64,000 nucleotides of DNA, taken from contig NZ_VLKP01000005.1 of NCBI RefSeq assembly GCF_007830115.1, forward strand, positions 62,001 through 126,000, given 5' to 3'. Under the pieces are notes generated by a model. It worked only from the letters and a program-made list of their open reading frames with translations, was not told where the DNA came from and made no database searches. Source of the DNA: Aerolutibacter ruishenii (GTDB lineage: Bacteria > Pseudomonadota > Gammaproteobacteria > Xanthomonadales > Xanthomonadaceae). The stretch's first letter is position 1; each line of letters begins with the position of its first letter. The position numbers and the translations under genes were made by a program. Below, piece after piece: positions 9,886 through 17,543 of the stretch.

Positions 9886-10815
9886 ATGAGTCCGTCCCCG
9901 CCTGAAGAGTCCCCCGGATACGTCCGTCGCCGGCTCACCCGCTGGCGTGAAGGCGTGGTCGAGGTGTCCGACGACCACGTCGCCGACGAGCGACCGGTGG
10001 AACTGGTCTACAACGGCCAGTCCTTCGCGGTGATGATGGCGACCCCGCAGGACCTGGACGATTTCGCCCTGGGCTTTTCCCTCAGCGAAGGCCTGATCGT
10101 CGCCCCCTCCCAGCTGTTGGACGTGGAGATCCGCCCCCTGTTGGAGGGCATCCAGCTGGCGCTGCGCGTGCATGAAGACGCGCCTGGGGCCAAACTGGAT
10201 GGCGCTGCCCAGCGCATCCTGCCGGGACGCAGTGGTTGTGGCCTGTGCGGTAGCCGGCAACTTGAGGACGTGGTGCGCCAGCCCGCCCCCGTGGAAGGCG
10301 ATATCAGCGTGACGCCCTCTGACCTGGAGCGCGCGCTGCTGGCCTTGCAGCAGCGCCAGCCGATCAATGCGGTCACCGGCGCGGTGCACGCGGCGGCTTG
10401 GGGCCGGGCCGGCTGCGACGTGGTGCTGGTGCGTGAGGACGTGGGGCGCCACAACGCCCTGGACAAGCTGATCGGTGCCCTGCACCACGCCGGGATCGAC
10501 CCCGCATCCGGCTTTGCGCTGATCACCAGCCGGGCCAGCTACGAGATGACGATCAAAGCGGCCAGCGCCGGGATCACGGTGCTGGCCGCAATCTCCGCGC
10601 CCACCGCGCTGGCGATCGAGCTGGCACGCAGCGCCGGCTTGACCCTGATCGGGTTTACCCGTGCGGGGAGCTTCAATGTCTATTGTTGCCCGGAACGGCT
10701 GAATGCCACCGCGTTCCCACTAGACGGCCCTCAGGGCACCAGCCACCGCACTCAAATCCCGCAGCCAACGCAGCATCAAGGGCTGCGCGGTCTGCTCCGG
10801 TTTGTCCGCCGCTAA
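9886..10815 (+). CDS. fdhD: Formate dehydrogenase sulfurtransferase FdhD
   Basis: FdhD transfers sulfur from the cysteine desulfurase IscS to the molybdenum cofactor of formate dehydrogenase, which is needed for its activity. The 309-residue protein has the catalytic pair C118 and C121 in [10 protein letters not shown], the [11 protein letters not shown] block and the [16 protein letters not shown] motif that binds the nucleotide part of the cofactor. The ATG at 9886 is chosen by alignment to the family; the upstream open frame lacks a better start. It is divergent from fdhA across a 185-base intergenic region that presumably holds both promoters; I could not assign those confidently. Confidence 0.95.
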   Translation: MSPSPPEESPGYVRRRLTRWREGVVEVSDDHVADERPVELVYNGQSFAVMMATPQDLDDFALGFSLSEGLIVAPSQLLDVEIRPLLEGIQLALRVHEDAPGAKLDGAAQRILPGRSGCGLCGSRQLEDVVRQPAPVEGDISVTPSDLERALLALQQRQPINAVTGAVHAAAWGRAGCDVVLVREDVGRHNALDKLIGALHHAGIDPASGFALITSRASYEMTIKAASAGITVLAAISAPTALAIELARSAGLTLIGFTRAGSFNVYCCPERLNATAFPLDGPQGTSHRTQIPQPTQHQGLRGLLRFVRR

Positions 10816-10838
10816 CTATCCGGAGAAGCCTCATAAGT

Positions 10839-10902
10839 GTCTAAAAGTTGCTGGATTAAGACCGCGCCGCGAAGCCGCACTGGCTTGGACGAATTGTTAG
10901 CC
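10839..10902 (-). repeat. attC-like integron recombination site (aadA type), degenerate at one core
   Basis: Read on the minus strand the site begins GGCTAACAATTCGTCCAAGCC, followed by GTGCGGCTTCGCGGCGCGG and TTAA, and ends near TTTTAGAC. This is the layout of the attC sites of aadA-type integron cassettes: R'' core GNCTAAC, L'' box CAATTCGTyCAAGCC, the GCTTCGCGGCGCGG centre and a complementary left side. The inner pairing of the bottom strand is largely kept. The R' core reads TTTAGAC instead of GTTRRRY, and the R'' core has one mismatch (GGCTAAC for RYYYAAC), so recombination activity is doubtful. It directly follows the ORF at 10897-11331, whose TAA stop lies within the R'' core. Confidence 0.8.
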
Positions 10903-11331
10903 ATCAAGCGGCGATACATTGCCATCCCGATCTACAAATAGCGGCACGACCTCGAGATACTTCCCCTCGCCGCGCGAGGGATCAAACGTCTCCACGAAGA
11001 CGACGGTCGTATCGCCTTCGCAGCTGGCCTGCACCTGCTCAATATTACGCGCTTGAAGTGCCCGGGCTACTTGGGGAAGTTCATGAATGTACTTTCCATT
11101 CACCCAGATATGTAAGCGGGAGCTCGGTTCAGAAACAAAGTCTTTCGTGTACGTGATGTGCCCGCTAGTTCCCGATGGGCATGTAAAAGAATAGGTCAAC
11201 TGAGAGTGAGCAGGCTGCCGATAGCCTGAAGCACCTGCAACCATTGGCAGCACGAGTACGGCTGCCAGAAGCGCGGCAGTAATGGTATCGAGCAGCCTTC
11301 CATCAATCCTGGAGCCGTGTACGGTCGCCAT
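10897..11331 (-). CDS. Hypothetical secreted or membrane-anchored protein of a gene cassette
   Basis: No family is recognised. The 144-residue product has one hydrophobic segment near residues 14-32 (TAALLAAVLVLPMVAGASG) that could be a signal peptide or anchor. A polar C-terminal part carries two cysteines (FTCPSG and ASCEGD) that could form a disulfide. The start is the ATG at 11331 with GAGGGG upstream; the open frame continues further back but without a ribosome-binding site. Its TAA stop is embedded in the R'' core of the attC-like site, the usual arrangement of an integron cassette. Base usage is plainer and less G+C-rich than the neighbours, consistent with acquisition. Confidence 0.7.
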   Translation of the reverse strand: MATVHGSRIDGRLLDTITAALLAAVLVLPMVAGASGYRQPAHSQLTYSFTCPSGTSGHITYTKDFVSEPSSRLHIWVNGKYIHELPQVARALQARNIEQVQASCEGDTTVVFVETFDPSRGEGKYLEVVPLFVDRDGNVSPLDG

Positions 11332-11722
11332 GGTTCCCCTCTTGCGCGCTGGCACGACATCATCGCCCTGCCCCACTCCAGCGTGGCGCATATCGGACTT
11401 GCTTAGCAACAACGGTCCGGATCGCCTCACTGAGACTTTTCCCCACCCAGTGGACAAGATTTGTCCGACGCCGGGCGAATGCGGCCGCTGCTGCCCTCAA
11501 ATCCGGCGCAGCTGCTCTGGAGGTCGCTACAGCCGTTCCCAAATTCGTCGCTTGATCAATGCTCACTGCAGGCACCCCGCAACATTGCTGCAGCCATGTG
11601 ACCGGCGGCGCTGGGAAAAAATCGCCCCCTGCCCCCGTCGGCCGGACTTTACACAGAAGGATGTTGCTCCAGCTTGCGCGGGGGGCCAGCGTGGGCCTAC
11701 CCCACACACTCAGGAGTCCGCC
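11332..11722. other. Intergenic stretch without a recognised gene
   Basis: About 390 bases between the cassette ORF (minus) and the cytochrome gene (plus). Short open frames cross it on the minus strand, but none has a ribosome-binding site or a recognisable product. No second attC core was found on the far side of the cassette ORF. An AGGAG at the right end (11712-11716) is the ribosome-binding site of the cytochrome gene. It may contain decayed cassette sequence. Confidence 0.5.
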
Positions 11723-12943
11723 ATGAACCGGCACCACCGTGCACGCTGGCCTGCCATGCAGCGACCGGGCCTGTGGACCTCGTTGGGCCTTGCCGTGGCG
11801 GCGCTGGCCTATGTGGGCCTGCAAGCCGGCGGCGACGCCTTGGCCGCCGAATCGCACCATGCGAACAGTGCCGTGCCCACGCCGGCACAGTTGGCCGAGG
11901 GACAGCGGATCTTCCGCTTTGACACCTTTGGCGACGAGCAGAAGTGGACCGACCAGTTGCGCCTGCACCAGGTGGTGGAGGCGGCGGTGGATCCGCTCAC
12001 CGCGCTGGCGGTGGGACTGAAGGTGGACGCCGATGCGCTGCCGCCGGGCATCCTCGGGTCGGTGGATCTCAGTGACCCGGCCACCACGGTGGCGCTGCTG
12101 CGCTTGAATGCGGTGGTCGGCCTGCAGGCCACGGTGGACGCGAACAACCACATCACCCGGCTGGGGGTGACCTGCGCGCTCTGTCACTCCACGGTGGACG
12201 ACTCGGTCGCGCCCGGCATCGGCCGGCGGCTGGACGGCTGGGCCAACCGCGACCTGGACGTGGGCACCATCATTGCCCTCTCGCCAGAATTGACCGACGC
12301 GCAGCGGGCGGTGTTCCGCAGCTGGGGACCGGGCAAATACGATCCGCGCTACAACATCGACGGATTGAATACGCCACTGGCGCTGCCGCCGATCTACGGA
12401 CTGGCCCACGTGACCAACGAGACCTACACCGCCGACGGCCCGATCTCCTACTGGAACGCCTACGTGGCAGTGACGCAGATGGGCGGCCAGGGCAACTTCG
12501 TCGACCCGCGCCTGGGCATCGCCGTCCACCACGATCCGGATCTGGTCACGCCCAAGCTGGCGCCATTGCTGGTGTACCAGAAGAGCCTGCAGGCGCCCAA
12601 GCCAGCGCCTGGCAGTTATGACGCAATGGCCGCCAACCGCGGCAGGACCGTGTTCGCGCGCAACTGCATGGGCTGCCACATGGGCGTAAGCGGCACCGAC
12701 AACGACCGGGGCGTGCTGCATGCCCCGGGCGAGACCGGCATGGACGGCGCCTATGCGGCGCGCACCGTCACCGGTGCGTACCGCACCACCCCGCTACGCG
12801 GCCTGCAATACCATGCGCCGTACTTCCACGACGGCAGTGCCGCGACGCTGGCGGACGTGGTGCGCCATTACGACAGCGTGCGCGGGCTGGGGCTGGACGC
12901 GCGCCAGCAGGCCGACCTGACGGAGTTCCTGAAAACGCTGTGA
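11723..12943 (+). CDS. Di-haem c-type cytochrome, periplasmic
   Basis: Periplasmic electron-transfer protein or oxidase-type di-haem cytochrome; the exact reaction is unknown. The 406-residue product has an N-terminal hydrophobic segment (about residues 17-42) ending near ALAAES, which suits Sec export. Two haem-binding CxxCH motifs are visible: CALCH (151-155) and CMGCH (315-319). A late YHAPYFHDGSAATLADVVRHY block resembles the distal-haem region of the cytochrome c peroxidase/MauG superfamily, but the two-domain spacing is not that of a standard CcpA. The ATG at 11723 has AGGAG six bases upstream. It is flanked by unrelated genes. Confidence 0.82.
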   Translation: MNRHHRARWPAMQRPGLWTSLGLAVAALAYVGLQAGGDALAAESHHANSAVPTPAQLAEGQRIFRFDTFGDEQKWTDQLRLHQVVEAAVDPLTALAVGLKVDADALPPGILGSVDLSDPATTVALLRLNAVVGLQATVDANNHITRLGVTCALCHSTVDDSVAPGIGRRLDGWANRDLDVGTIIALSPELTDAQRAVFRSWGPGKYDPRYNIDGLNTPLALPPIYGLAHVTNETYTADGPISYWNAYVAVTQMGGQGNFVDPRLGIAVHHDPDLVTPKLAPLLVYQKSLQAPKPAPGSYDAMAANRGRTVFARNCMGCHMGVSGTDNDRGVLHAPGETGMDGAYAARTVTGAYRTTPLRGLQYHAPYFHDGSAATLADVVRHYDSVRGLGLDARQQADLTEFLKTL

Positions 12944-12950
12944 GCGCGGC

Positions 12951-13472
12951 TCAGTGGCCGCCTTCCACCTGGATGTGGGGGGCGAGGAATGTCATGAAGT
13001 CGGCCTTGCCCACCGGCACGCCCAGCATGCGCAGGATCGCGTAGGTGGTGGTGAGGTGGAAGTACAGGTTGGGCAGCAGGTAGTCGCTGACGTACTGGCG
13101 TGCGGGCAGTTCGGCATGGCGGCCGGGGCCCAGGCCCACGCGTTTGACCTCGTCCAGCTTGCGGTCGTCGGCGCCGATGGCGGCGACCCGCTCGCGCGTC
13201 TGCTGGATGGCCGCGCGCGCCTGCGCCAGCGAGGCGATGTCGGGCTTGAGGTTGTCGATGGGCTCGCCGGCGCACCACAGCGCGAAACCACGCGGCTGGT
13301 TGCAGGCAAACGCCACCTGCCCGCCCAACGGGAACATGTCGGGGGCCAGCCGCTCCTGCAGCATGGCATCGGCATCGGGCAGGTGTTTCTGGCCGAGGGT
13401 CAGCAGGTGGTCCAACACGTCCAGTCGGGTCTGGAACACGCGCTGCAGTTCGGCAATTTCATGGTGGCTCAT
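12951..13472 (-). CDS. DUF1993 family protein
   Basis: The 173-residue product matches the DUF1993 pattern: N-terminal helix with LDVLDHLLTLGQKH, the conserved LAPDMFPLGGQVAFACNQPRG stretch, and a C-terminal LYFHLTTTYAILRMLGVPVGKADF helix. The family is related in fold to DinB-like four-helix proteins, with no established function. The start at 13472 (MSHHE) is chosen because an AGGA precedes it by five bases; a Met two codons upstream is also possible. It converges on the cytochrome gene with a 7-base gap. Confidence 0.85.
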   Translation of the reverse strand: MSHHEIAELQRVFQTRLDVLDHLLTLGQKHLPDADAMLQERLAPDMFPLGGQVAFACNQPRGFALWCAGEPIDNLKPDIASLAQARAAIQQTRERVAAIGADDRKLDEVKRVGLGPGRHAELPARQYVSDYLLPNLYFHLTTTYAILRMLGVPVGKADFMTFLAPHIQVEGGH

Positions 13473-13528
13473 GGGCATCCTGGCGGGGGCGCTTCTGCGC
13501 GATACGGGCAGCTTAGCGGACAAAACAG

Positions 13529-13553
13529 AAACGCCGGCGGGTCGCCGGCGTTT
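13529..13553 (-). terminator. Rho-independent-type terminator after the YegP-like gene
   Basis: A 10-bp perfect stem AAACGCCGGC/GCCGGCGTTT with a 5-base loop, followed on the minus strand by TTTCTGTTTTG. It lies 60 bases downstream of the YegP-like gene and upstream of the DUF1993 gene, separating the two units. Confidence 0.7.
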
Positions 13554-13612
13554 CGTTGGTGCCGCGGTGGCCAAAGCCGGCCGCGGCAGGTGCGCGGCGT
13601 TGCCGCTCGGTT

Positions 13613-13804
13613 TCAGGCCTTGGCCGTGGTCTGGTCGTCGGTACTGGCTTCCGGCGCGTGGTTCTTCACCGAGGCGATGCCGTTCTCCGCGGAGGCGCGG
13701 GTCTTGTACATCTCGCTCTTGAGGATCGTCTGGCCATTGCTGGCCTGCAGCCGGAAATAGAACTCGCCGTTGGTCGCGGTCTTGAGCACGAACTTGCCTG
13801 CCAT
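13613..13804 (-). CDS. YegP family protein (DUF1508)
   Basis: Small protein of 63 residues with one copy of the DUF1508/YegP fold: GKFVLKTATNGEFYFRLQASNGQ and ILKSEMYKTRASAENGIASVKNHA. These are the family hallmarks (usually two copies; single-copy versions are common). Function unknown; such proteins are often stress-induced. The ATG at 13804 has AGGAG seven bases upstream; the reading frame extends two codons further to a TTG without support. The C-terminal EASTDDQTTAKA tail is polar and probably disordered. Confidence 0.85.
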   Translation of the reverse strand: MAGKFVLKTATNGEFYFRLQASNGQTILKSEMYKTRASAENGIASVKNHAPEASTDDQTTAKA

Positions 13805-13878
13805 GGACAACTCCTGTGGTGGTTGTGGATCGAAGGTAATACGCGTGCGTGATGCAATCCGGGATGAGTGCCCTGCCC

Positions 13879-14451
13879 TTATCCCTTGCGCGGCAGCACG
13901 GTCAGCACGCGGCGCACGAACTGATGGAATTCCGCCATGTAGTTGCGCAGGAATTCCTCGGTGCCGGCATCGGTGATTTCACCATCGGGCGTGATCAGGC
14001 CGGGCTTGAACTGGATATAGGCCTCGGGGGCGTTCATCTGCGGCGAGTTGCAGAAGCTCAGCACGCTGCGCAGCTGCTGCTGGGCGACGGCGGTGCCAAT
14101 GGCCCCGGGCGAGGTACCGATCACGCCAGAGGGTTTGTGCGCGAACGAGTTGGTGCCCCACGGGCGGCTGGCCCAGTCGATGGCGTTCTTCAGTCCGCCT
14201 GGAATGGAGCGGTTGTACTCGGGCGTCACGAACAGAACGGCGTCGGAGTCTTCGATGGCCTTCTTGAACGCCTTGCCTTCCGGCGGGTAGTCGGCGTCGT
14301 AGTCGTAGCTGTAGAGCGGCAGATCCTTGAAGGAGATCTCGTGGAACTCGAACTCCTTGGGCGACACGCGAATCAGCGCGTTTGCCAGTTGGCGGTTGAT
14401 CGAGCCCTTGGCGAGGCTGCCGATGAGGTATCCAACCTTGTACTGCGACAT
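13879..14451 (-). CDS. NADPH-dependent FMN reductase / quinone reductase
   Basis: Flavodoxin-fold oxidoreductase that reduces FMN, quinones or azo-type compounds with NAD(P)H. The 190-residue product carries the GSLAKGSINRQLANAL phosphate-binding loop near residue 11, the VTPEYNRSIPGGLKNAIDW motif near residue 76 and the SPGAIGTAVAQQQLR segment. These are diagnostic of the NADPH_dep_FMN_red family (ChrR/YieF/ArsH relatives). The start at 14451 (MSQYK) was picked because the upstream extension is low-complexity frame. It stands upstream of, and on the same strand as, the YegP gene. Confidence 0.92.
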   Translation of the reverse strand: MSQYKVGYLIGSLAKGSINRQLANALIRVSPKEFEFHEISFKDLPLYSYDYDADYPPEGKAFKKAIEDSDAVLFVTPEYNRSIPGGLKNAIDWASRPWGTNSFAHKPSGVIGTSPGAIGTAVAQQQLRSVLSFCNSPQMNAPEAYIQFKPGLITPDGEITDAGTEEFLRNYMAEFHQFVRRVLTVLPRKG

Positions 14452-14557
14452 GCGTGGCTCCTGGCGGGGTGGGAGCCAAAGTGTGTGCCGCCATGGGGTT
14501 ATGCCCCCGTGAACAGGGGGCATGCTCATCCTGCCGCTTTTCGATCAGCGAGCCCGA

Positions 14558-15118
14558 TCAGGGCTTGGGCGCAAACGTCACCCGGGTGGAGACCGCCACC
14601 TCGTTGGGGATCAGCTCGGTGTCGGCCCAGTCGCCGCCGCCCACGCCAAAGTCCAGGCGCTTGACGGTGGCCTTGCCGGCCAGGACAGGTTTGGCGCCCG
14701 GCGTCCAGGTGAAGGTCAGCGTGACCGGGCGGCTGACGCCGCGCAGGGTGAGTGTGCCATCGGCGGCGTACTTGTTGCCGCCCAGGCTGCGGAAGCCGTT
14801 GGCCGTGTAGCGCGCCTGGGCGAACTTGGCCACGCTGAAGAAGTCGCTGCTCTGCAGGGTGGTGTCGCGGTCGCTGTTCTTGGTGGTGGTGCCGGCCAGC
14901 GGGATCAGCACATCGAGCTTGGCGGCCTTGGGTGTCGCCGGGTCGAAGCTCAGCGTGCTGCGGAAGCCCGGGAACTGCCCCGTGAACACTTCACCCTGGT
15001 ACTGGCTGGCAAAGCTCAGCGCGCCCGAGGCCTGCACATAGTCGGCGGCGTTGGCGGGTGCAGCGACCAGCAGCGCGGCGGCGATCGGCAGGGACAACAG
15101 GATCGGCTTGAAGGTCAT
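14558..15118 (-). CDS. YceI family periplasmic lipid-binding protein
   Basis: Periplasmic lipocalin-like protein predicted to bind isoprenoid quinones or other amphiphiles. The 186-residue product begins MTFKPILLSLPIAAALLVAAPANA, a clear Sec signal cleaved after ANA. The mature part shows SASQYQGEVFTGQF, the SSDFFSVAKFAQARY motif and the LTLRGVSRPVTLTFTW motif of YceI. Its gene follows cytochrome b561 with one base between stop and start, a pairing common in proteobacteria, suggesting a shared membrane redox function. Confidence 0.92.
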   Translation of the reverse strand: MTFKPILLSLPIAAALLVAAPANAADYVQASGALSFASQYQGEVFTGQFPGFRSTLSFDPATPKAAKLDVLIPLAGTTTKNSDRDTTLQSSDFFSVAKFAQARYTANGFRSLGGNKYAADGTLTLRGVSRPVTLTFTWTPGAKPVLAGKATVKRLDFGVGGGDWADTELIPNEVAVSTRVTFAPKP

Positions 15119-15119
15119 C

Positions 15120-15704
15120 TCAGTACTCCGGTTCGGTCTGGGCAAGGGTGGCGCGGCTCGGCACGGCGGGCAACATCCGCTTCAGGGTGTCGTCGCGCTG
15201 CGCGACGTGGTGGAAGATCGCGGCACCGGCGTGCAGGGCGACCAGCGCGACCAGCAGCCAGAAGCCGTACACGTGGATGGCCGCCGCAAGGTCCGCGAGG
15301 CCGGCATCGCGCCCGGCCAGCGCTGGTACGTTGAACTGCTCGAACCACTGCAGCGGGTAGCCCGATGCCGAGTTGAACAGCCAGCCACTGAACGGCAATG
15401 CAAACATCAACGCGTACAGTGCGACGTGGGTCAGCGAGGCGATGCGGGCCTGCCAGGTGGGCGTGCCCGCCACCGGCGCAGGGACACCGGCGTATACGCG
15501 CCACGCCAGGCGCAGCGTGACCAGCGCCAGCAGGGTCAGTCCCAACGATTTGTGCAGGGCGTAGGTGCTGATCTTGGCCGGGGTGTTGGGCATGTCGCCC
15601 ATGCCCAGGCCCAGCCATGCAATCCACACCAGCAACAGCAGGATGGTCCAGTGCAGCAGCTGGCTGACGGCGCCCCAGCGGGTGGCGGTGTTTTTCAGGT
15701 TCAT
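15120..15704 (-). CDS. Cytochrome b561 family protein
   Basis: Inner-membrane di-haem cytochrome b that exchanges electrons with quinone. The 194-residue product has four hydrophobic helices and histidines in the expected places: SQLLHWTILLLL, ALHKSLGLTLLAL, THVALYALMFALP and ALHAGAAIFHHVAQRD. It lies between the pirin gene (13 bases upstream) and yceI (1 base downstream), all on the minus strand, so the three are probably one operon. Confidence 0.93.
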   Translation of the reverse strand: MNLKNTATRWGAVSQLLHWTILLLLVWIAWLGLGMGDMPNTPAKISTYALHKSLGLTLLALVTLRLAWRVYAGVPAPVAGTPTWQARIASLTHVALYALMFALPFSGWLFNSASGYPLQWFEQFNVPALAGRDAGLADLAAAIHVYGFWLLVALVALHAGAAIFHHVAQRDDTLKRMLPAVPSRATLAQTEPEY

Positions 15705-15717
15705 GCGTGGACCTCCG

Positions 15718-16425
15718 TCACTGCAGGCGCGGCAGGTCGAACACCAGCAGTTCCGCACCGGTGCCCTGCTCCACGTCCACGTGGGTCTCGTCCGCATACA
15801 GCAGTGCATCCCCGGCGGACAACGCGTGGCCGTTGACCACGGCCTTGCCGCGGGCCACGTGGACATAGGCCAGGCGGCCCGGCGCCAATGCCAGCTTGGC
15901 GCTTTCGCCCGCGTCGAACAGGCCGGCATACATGCGCGCGTCCTGGTGGATGGTCACGGAGCCATCGGTGCCGTCGGGGCTGGCCACCAGGCGCAGGCGG
16001 CCGCGCTTCTCGGCGTCGGGGTAGGCCTTCTGCTCGTAGCTGGGCGTGACGCCACGCACCGAGGGGATGATCCAGATCTGCAGGAAGTGGGTGGTGCCCT
16101 GCTGGTCGTGGTTGTACTCCGAATGGGTGATGCCGGTGCCCGCGCTCATGCGCTGCACTTCGCCCGGCACGATGGCGGCACCGTTGCCCATGGAGTCGCG
16201 GTGGGCCAGCGCGCCTTCCAGCACGTAGCTGATGATCTCCATGTCCTGGTGCGGGTGGGTGCCGAAGCCCTGTCCGGCCTGCACGCGATCTTCGTTGATC
16301 ACGCGCAGTGGTCCCCAGTGCATGTGGCGCGGGTCGTGGTAACCGGCAAACGAGAAGCTGTGCCACGAGTCCAGCCAGCCATGGTTGGCGTGGCCGCGTT
16401 CGTTGGTGGCGCGCAGGGTGATCAT
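15718..16425 (-). CDS. Pirin family protein (YhhW-like)
   Basis: Cupin-fold protein; relatives act as quercetin 2,3-dioxygenase-like enzymes or redox sensors. The 235-residue product has the pirin N-terminal block HSFSFAGYHDPRHMHWGPLRVINED, the metal-ligand block GFGTHPHQDMEIISYVLEG (His-x-His and Glu) and MSAGTGITHSEYNH (His ligand). The C-terminal domain ends in ELLVFDLPRLQ. The ATG at 16425 has GGAGG upstream. It heads the pirin-cytb561-yceI operon and is divergent from the GST gene across about 186 bases that presumably contain both promoters. Confidence 0.93.
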   Translation of the reverse strand: MITLRATNERGHANHGWLDSWHSFSFAGYHDPRHMHWGPLRVINEDRVQAGQGFGTHPHQDMEIISYVLEGALAHRDSMGNGAAIVPGEVQRMSAGTGITHSEYNHDQQGTTHFLQIWIIPSVRGVTPSYEQKAYPDAEKRGRLRLVASPDGTDGSVTIHQDARMYAGLFDAGESAKLALAPGRLAYVHVARGKAVVNGHALSAGDALLYADETHVDVEQGTGAELLVFDLPRLQ

Positions 16426-16611
16426 CGGGAACCTCCTGGATCGTGGGTGGCGATGCGCCTGCATCGCCCGTCGTGAAAAGTGTCGATGAAGATTCTGGCG
16501 GGATAAATCAGGCGTGGCGACACCTATCGTTCCGTTTGTGCATTCAATAAGGTGGCCTATCGGCGCCGCCGGATGACCCGCATACTGACCGCCCCCATCG
16601 TGGATGCCTGC

Positions 16612-17304
16612 ATGTACCACCTGCATATTGGCAACAAGAACTACTCGTCGTGGTCGCTGCGCCCCTGGGTACTGATGCAGGTGCTGGGCATTCCCTTCGA
16701 AGAATCCGTCACGCCGTTTGCGCCGGCGGGCGCCCCCAATCCGTTCCGGTCGTTCTCGCCCAGTGGGCAGGTGCCCTGCCTGATCCACGGTGGGCGTGCG
16801 GTGTGGGATTCGCTGGCCATCATCGAGTACCTGGCCGAACGCCACCCCACGGTGTGGCCGGCCGATGACGTCGCACGTGCGTGGGCGCGCTGCGCTACCG
16901 CTGAGATGCACGCGGGCTTCCGCGACCTGCGCACGCAGTGCGGCATGAACTGTGGCGTGCGCGTGGCGCTGGAGGGCGGTGTGTCGCCGGGTACCCAGGC
17001 GGATCTGGCGCGCATCGATGCGTTGTGGAACGAAGGCCTGACGCGTTTTGGCGGGCCGTTCCTGAGCGGCAGCGAGTTCACTGCGGTGGATGCGTTCTAT
17101 GCGCCGGTGGCGTTCCGCATCCAGACCTACACGTTGCCGCTGTCACAGCCGGCGCTGGATTACGCGTCGCGGTTGTTGGCGCTGCCGGCGATGAAGGCGT
17201 GGCACGAGGCCGGGCTGGCCGAGACATGGCGCCATGACGCGCACGAGCAGGACCTGCGCGAGGCCGGCCGCGTCGTGCAGGATCTGCGCGCCGTCGAAGG
17301 CTGA
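16612..17304 (+). CDS. Glutathione S-transferase family protein
   Basis: Cytosolic GST-fold protein, probably conjugating or reducing electrophiles with glutathione. The 230-residue product starts MYHLHIGNKNYSSWSLRPWV, the N-terminal thioredoxin-fold signature with the catalytic Ser/Tyr region. It continues with SFSPSGQVPCLIHGG (cis-Pro) and WDSLAIIEYLAER (Ser-67-like glutathione contact). The C-terminal helical domain carries FLSGSEFTAVDAFYAPVAFRI. The start at 16612 is taken from family alignment; the open frame extends 20 codons upstream with no support. Confidence 0.92.
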   Translation: MYHLHIGNKNYSSWSLRPWVLMQVLGIPFEESVTPFAPAGAPNPFRSFSPSGQVPCLIHGGRAVWDSLAIIEYLAERHPTVWPADDVARAWARCATAEMHAGFRDLRTQCGMNCGVRVALEGGVSPGTQADLARIDALWNEGLTRFGGPFLSGSEFTAVDAFYAPVAFRIQTYTLPLSQPALDYASRLLALPAMKAWHEAGLAETWRHDAHEQDLREAGRVVQDLRAVEG

Positions 17305-17328
17305 CGGCTCCAGGACCGGCGCGGAACC

Positions 17329-17478
17329 TCAGGGCAGGAGCGCGCCGGCCGCGCCTGACGGGTGGGCCGGTCCGCCGTTCATCCACGCCCACGCCACGGC
17401 CGCCATCAGCGCCAGCCCCAACAGGCCGCGCAATACGCGTTCCACCCGGTCGCTTCGGCGACCTTTCGGCGTGCTCAT
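17329..17478 (-). CDS. Small hypothetical membrane protein
   Basis: Possible 49-residue protein with a basic N-terminus (MSTPKGRRSDRVERVL) and one hydrophobic helix (LLGLALMAAVAWAW), ending in a Gly/Ala/Pro tail. A G-rich stretch (GGGGG) seven bases before the ATG could serve as ribosome-binding site. Too short to recognise; the positive-inside layout favours a real single-pass membrane protein, but chance cannot be excluded. Confidence 0.45.
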   Translation of the reverse strand: MSTPKGRRSDRVERVLRGLLGLALMAAVAWAWMNGGPAHPSGAAGALLP

Positions 17479-17543
17479 GGTGTTGCCCCCCTGTCCCCTG
17501 CGTCGATGTAACGCCTGCCTGCGCGGGGTGTCTGCGATTGCGG

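Noticed and set aside
11360-12721. Minus-strand ORF running from the cytochrome gene into the gap left of it, first considered as a relic integron integrase
   Set aside because: No tyrosine-recombinase motif (RHRY boxes) is visible; it is mostly the antisense of the cytochrome gene.
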